From an uncultured Muribaculum sp. (GTDB lineage Bacteria; Bacteroidota; Bacteroidia; Bacteroidales; Muribaculaceae): 7,728 bases of DNA. The DNA lies in assembly GCA_947573015.1 (NCBI GenBank), contig CANPDS010000120.1, forward strand, positions 1 to 7,728. The letters run 5' to 3'. The translations under genes and the position numbers were made by a program. The stretch's first letter is position 1, and every line of letters starts with the position of its first letter. The notes beneath the pieces were generated by a model that worked only from the letters and a program-made list of their open reading frames with translations, was not told where the DNA came from and did not search any database. Shown here piece after piece: positions 6,172 through 7,728 of the stretch.

Positions 6172-6192
6172 AAATTAGAAGCTTTCTAATTT
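6172..6192 (-). promoter_or_regulatory. Hairpin in the rplY mRNA leader
   Basis: AAATTAGAA (6172-6180) and TTCTAATTT (6184-6192) are perfectly complementary over 9 bp around a 3-nt loop. The element lies between the predicted transcription start (near 6216) and the ATG, ending about 30 nt upstream of it, so it would form in the 5' untranslated RNA of the operon. There is no T-run in the direction of transcription to suggest a terminator. A regulatory role in translation or mRNA stability is inference. Confidence 0.4.
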
Positions 6193-6222
6193 CCCATCAC
6201 ACGGGGATGCTAAAAAGCGGTG

Positions 6223-6254
6223 CAAAGGTAGTGGATTTAATTGATAGATGCAAA
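6223..6254 (-). promoter_or_regulatory. Strong Bacteroidota promoter for the rplY-pth-hslR-sprT cluster
   Basis: On the minus strand, TTTG (6251-6254) is followed after exactly 20 nt by TACCTTTG (6223-6230), a full match to both promoter elements and the same spacing as the rpmH promoter. Predicted initiation near 6216 leaves a leader of about 74 nt before rplY. Confidence 0.8.
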
Positions 6255-6261
6255 TTTTTTA

Positions 6262-6291
6262 TAAGTAAGTCTTTAAATTATTGCTTACTTA
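6262..6291. repeat. Inverted repeat between the membrane-protein gene and the rplY promoter
   Basis: TAAGTAAG (6262-6269) and CTTACTTA (6284-6291) pair perfectly around a 14-nt AT-rich loop. The element lies 11 nt after the stop of the membrane-protein gene and 7 nt upstream of the rplY -33 box. There is no clear T-run on either strand, so it is a weak terminator at best. An operator next to the rplY promoter is an alternative. Confidence 0.35.
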
Positions 6292-6302
6292 GTATATGAA
6301 AA

Positions 6303-6863
6303 TCATGATTTGCTTGGTTTTCTTGAATTTAAGTTGGAGCCGGTGGCGATGTTTAGTGAGATGGTATCGCCGGTATGTATGCGTTTGTAACGCTTGAATG
6401 GGACACTTAGTGATTTTTTACGTCCATCGGAGAATTGTACATCGATGTAGTATACTTTGTAAGGTTCTCCGCGTGTGTATGTGCGTCGGGTGATGCGTTT
6501 TGATCGATAGCGCACTTTGTGGTATCGGCTTTCCACTACTACTTGTTCTTTGTGTCGTGTGGAATCGTTGTCGAAAAGATAGTTGCAGCTATAGAAAGCT
6601 CCTCCCACTATGGCGGTTGTTGTTATTACATGTATCGTGCGGTTTAGCCATATGTTACTGTTGGTGGAGATATATTCCCAATATCCTCCGATTTTGATGG
6701 ATGACAGGATTGCTATTATGATAGATGCGCTGACGGGCAACCATGGACTTATGAGCGTTTCGGAGGAGAGTGCGATTATTGTGCCGTAGCCGAAGATTGT
6801 AATCAGTATGGTCAGTCCGGTCAATATATAGCGCCATACGGAGCTTTTTTTAGTGTTGCACAT
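6303..6863 (-). CDS. Three-pass membrane protein with C-terminal soluble domain, function unknown
   Basis: I do not recognise this 186-residue protein. It has three hydrophobic segments (about 11-31, 39-57 and 76-95) and then a soluble, very basic region (105-186). That region is rich in beta-prone stretches (YKVYYIDVQF near 135-144, KKSLSVPF near 149-156) and has the turn HTGDTISL near 163-170. By hydropathy and the positive-inside rule it could sit with the basic C-terminal part in the cytoplasm, but the topology is uncertain. No catalytic motif is visible. The start at 6863 lies about 20 nt from the predicted transcription start. It is divergent from the LoiP-like protease gene, with -7 boxes 3 nt apart, so the two may be expressed in opposition or together. 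It encodes AT-rich codons such as AAA, ATA and AGA more often than its neighbours, which fits a fast-evolving accessory protein. Confidence 0.75.
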   Translation of the reverse strand: MCNTKKSSVWRYILTGLTILITIFGYGTIIALSSETLISPWLPVSASIIIAILSSIKIGGYWEYISTNSNIWLNRTIHVITTTAIVGGAFYSCNYLFDNDSTRHKEQVVVESRYHKVRYRSKRITRRTYTRGEPYKVYYIDVQFSDGRKKSLSVPFKRYKRIHTGDTISLNIATGSNLNSRKPSKS

Positions 6864-6886
6864 ACGGTTGGTTCTTGTTAACTTTG
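6855..6886 (+). promoter_or_regulatory. Promoter of the M48 peptidase gene
   Basis: TAACTTTG (6879-6886) fully matches the -7 consensus, and GTTG (6855-6858, three of four bases of TTTG) lies exactly 20 nt upstream. Initiation near 6893 gives a short leader of about 18 nt before ATG 6911. The -33 element sits inside the first codons of the divergent membrane-protein gene. Confidence 0.7.
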
Positions 6887-6889
6887 CCG

Positions 6890-6897
6890 CAAAATTA
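6890..6897 (-). promoter_or_regulatory. -7 box for the membrane-protein gene
   Basis: On the minus strand this reads TAATTTTG, a full -7 match. Only 3 nt separate it from the plus-strand -7 box of the divergent protease gene, so the two polymerase footprints would overlap. No clear -33 TTTG is found 19-21 nt upstream (the region there is an A/T run within the protease start codons). Initiation near 6883 leaves a leader of about 20 nt. Confidence 0.55.
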
Positions 6898-6910
6898 AAA
6901 CTTTTTTGAG

Positions 6911-7726
6911 ATGAAAAAAACAGCGATTAAGATCTTTGTATCGTTATTTTGCATGGCAAGTGTAGTACCTATGTCCGCACAGTTCAACCTCAAGAAGGCA
7001 ATTGGCGGCGCTACGAAGGCAGTGCAGGCTGCCACTCTGACTGATGCCCAGATGGCTGCTTATGTGAAAGAATCGGTTGACTGGATGGATAAGAACAACC
7101 CTGTCACTCCCGACGACAATCCTTATACTATCCGTCTTAAGAAACTCACAGAGGGTATTACCGATGCAGATGGTATTCCTTTGAATTTTAAGGTGTATGA
7201 TGTGATCGATGTGAATGCTTTCGCATGTCCCGACGGTAGTGTGCGTGTGTTTTCATCATTGATGGATATCATGAGCGATGATGAACTTCTTGGCGTTATC
7301 GGCCATGAGATCGGCCATGTGCTGAAACATCATTCTAAAAATGCATTCCGCACTCAGTTGCTCACTGACGCTCTTAAGGATGGGATAGCTTCGACCAGTG
7401 GTAAGGCGGCCGCTCTTACTGAGTCGCAGCTCGGCACTCTGAGTTCGTCGCTGATCAATGCTAAATTCTCACAGAAGCAGGAGAATGAGGCTGATGATTG
7501 CGGATATGACTTCTTGGTATCAAAGGGCAAAAATCCCTGGGGGATGGTTATGGCTTTTGAGAAACTTCAGTCGATGGAGGGAGACAACGCCGGCAAAACC
7601 TCATATATCAACAAAATGTTCTCTTCGCATCCTGAGACTCAGGCACGTATCGACCATATGTCGAAGCGCTGCGAGAAGGATGGTTTCACACGTCCGGCAT
7701 CTGAGGTGGAAACTGTGAAGAAGTAA
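6911..7726 (+). CDS. Secreted M48 family zinc metallopeptidase, LoiP/YggG-like
   Basis: This 271-residue protein begins with a Sec signal peptide (MKK, hydrophobic core 5-20, likely cut after MSA at residue 23), so it is predicted to act in the periplasm. The peptidase domain has HEIGH at 132-136 (zinc ligands H132 and H136, catalytic E133) and the downstream ENEAD at 191-195 with E191 as the probable third ligand. The stretch FSQKQENEADDCGYDFL and the final SHPETQARI closely resemble E. coli LoiP (YggG), a periplasm-facing outer-membrane metalloprotease of cell-envelope quality control, as I recall it. E. coli LoiP is a lipoprotein; here C14 is preceded by SLF, not a lipobox, so this one is probably soluble. 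It is divergent from the unknown membrane protein. Length and both motif blocks are complete. The stop lies 2 nt before the window end, so downstream context is unseen. Confidence 0.93.
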   Translation: MKKTAIKIFVSLFCMASVVPMSAQFNLKKAIGGATKAVQAATLTDAQMAAYVKESVDWMDKNNPVTPDDNPYTIRLKKLTEGITDADGIPLNFKVYDVIDVNAFACPDGSVRVFSSLMDIMSDDELLGVIGHEIGHVLKHHSKNAFRTQLLTDALKDGIASTSGKAAALTESQLGTLSSSLINAKFSQKQENEADDCGYDFLVSKGKNPWGMVMAFEKLQSMEGDNAGKTSYINKMFSSHPETQARIDHMSKRCEKDGFTRPASEVETVKK

Positions 7727-7728
7727 TT

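Noticed and set aside
5591..6178. A 195-residue plus-strand open frame antisense to rplY
   Set aside because: It lies opposite a certain ribosomal-protein gene with strongly biased codons. Its composition (leucine, glutamate, valine and glycine runs) mirrors the sense codons, and no domain is recognisable.
1..7728. tRNA, rRNA, CRISPR array, insertion sequence, phage or defence system
   Set aside because: The gaps between genes are at most about 170 nt and hold promoters and hairpins; no cloverleaf, spaced direct repeats, transposase motifs or terminal repeats were seen. An undescribed defence or mobile system is not supported here.

Overview
The window is a stretch of ordinary chromosome from a Bacteroidota bacterium, most likely order Bacteroidales; Muribaculaceae would fit, but that finer placement is a guess. 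Three things point there. The protein sequences are typical of the group: ProRS of the archaeal-like type 3, the bL34 N-terminus, bL25 of the Ctc type, and the GtrB-like glycosyltransferase. Five of the six candidate promoters carry the Bacteroidota -7 box TAnnTTTG in full, two of them with an exact TTTG box 20 nt upstream. Starts generally lack Shine-Dalgarno sequences. I count ten genes, eight on the minus strand and two on the plus strand. No tRNA, rRNA, CRISPR array, insertion sequence or phage gene is visible.

Layout. Positions 1-133 lie beyond the glycosyltransferase stop and hold no confident gene, though one plus-strand frame ending at 141 looks coding. Next come a polyprenyl-phosphate-sugar type GT2 glycosyltransferase (134-1084, minus) and prolyl-tRNA synthetase (1171-2652, minus), separated by a long perfect hairpin that is both terminator-like and repeat-like. 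A divergent guanine deaminase (2803-3288, plus) follows. The tiny rpmH gene (3390-3545, minus, below the usual ORF-length cutoff) has its own strong promoter and terminator. A minus-strand cluster then reads rplY (6142-5498), pth (5480-4866), hslR-like S4 protein (4879-4451) and SprT-like metalloprotein (4397-3717), probably one transcript from a promoter at 6223-6254. At the right end, a three-pass membrane protein of unknown function (6303-6863, minus) and a secreted M48 metallopeptidase of the LoiP/YggG type (6911-7726, plus) are divergent, with -7 boxes only 3 nt apart.

How the genes work together. Most serve translation: ProRS charges tRNA-Pro; bL34 and bL25 are large-subunit proteins; Pth recycles peptidyl-tRNA; the Hsp15-like S4 protein is expected to act on ribosomes or stalled 50S-nascent-chain complexes. 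The rplY-pth-hslR run is therefore a coherent ribosome-maintenance operon with a SprT-like protein appended. The right-hand divergent pair (membrane protein plus periplasmic protease) suggests envelope maintenance, but only for the protease is there direct sequence support. I see no convincing new multi-gene system; the most unusual points are the hairpin element, the interlocked divergent promoters, the rplY leader hairpin and the coding-like left edge.
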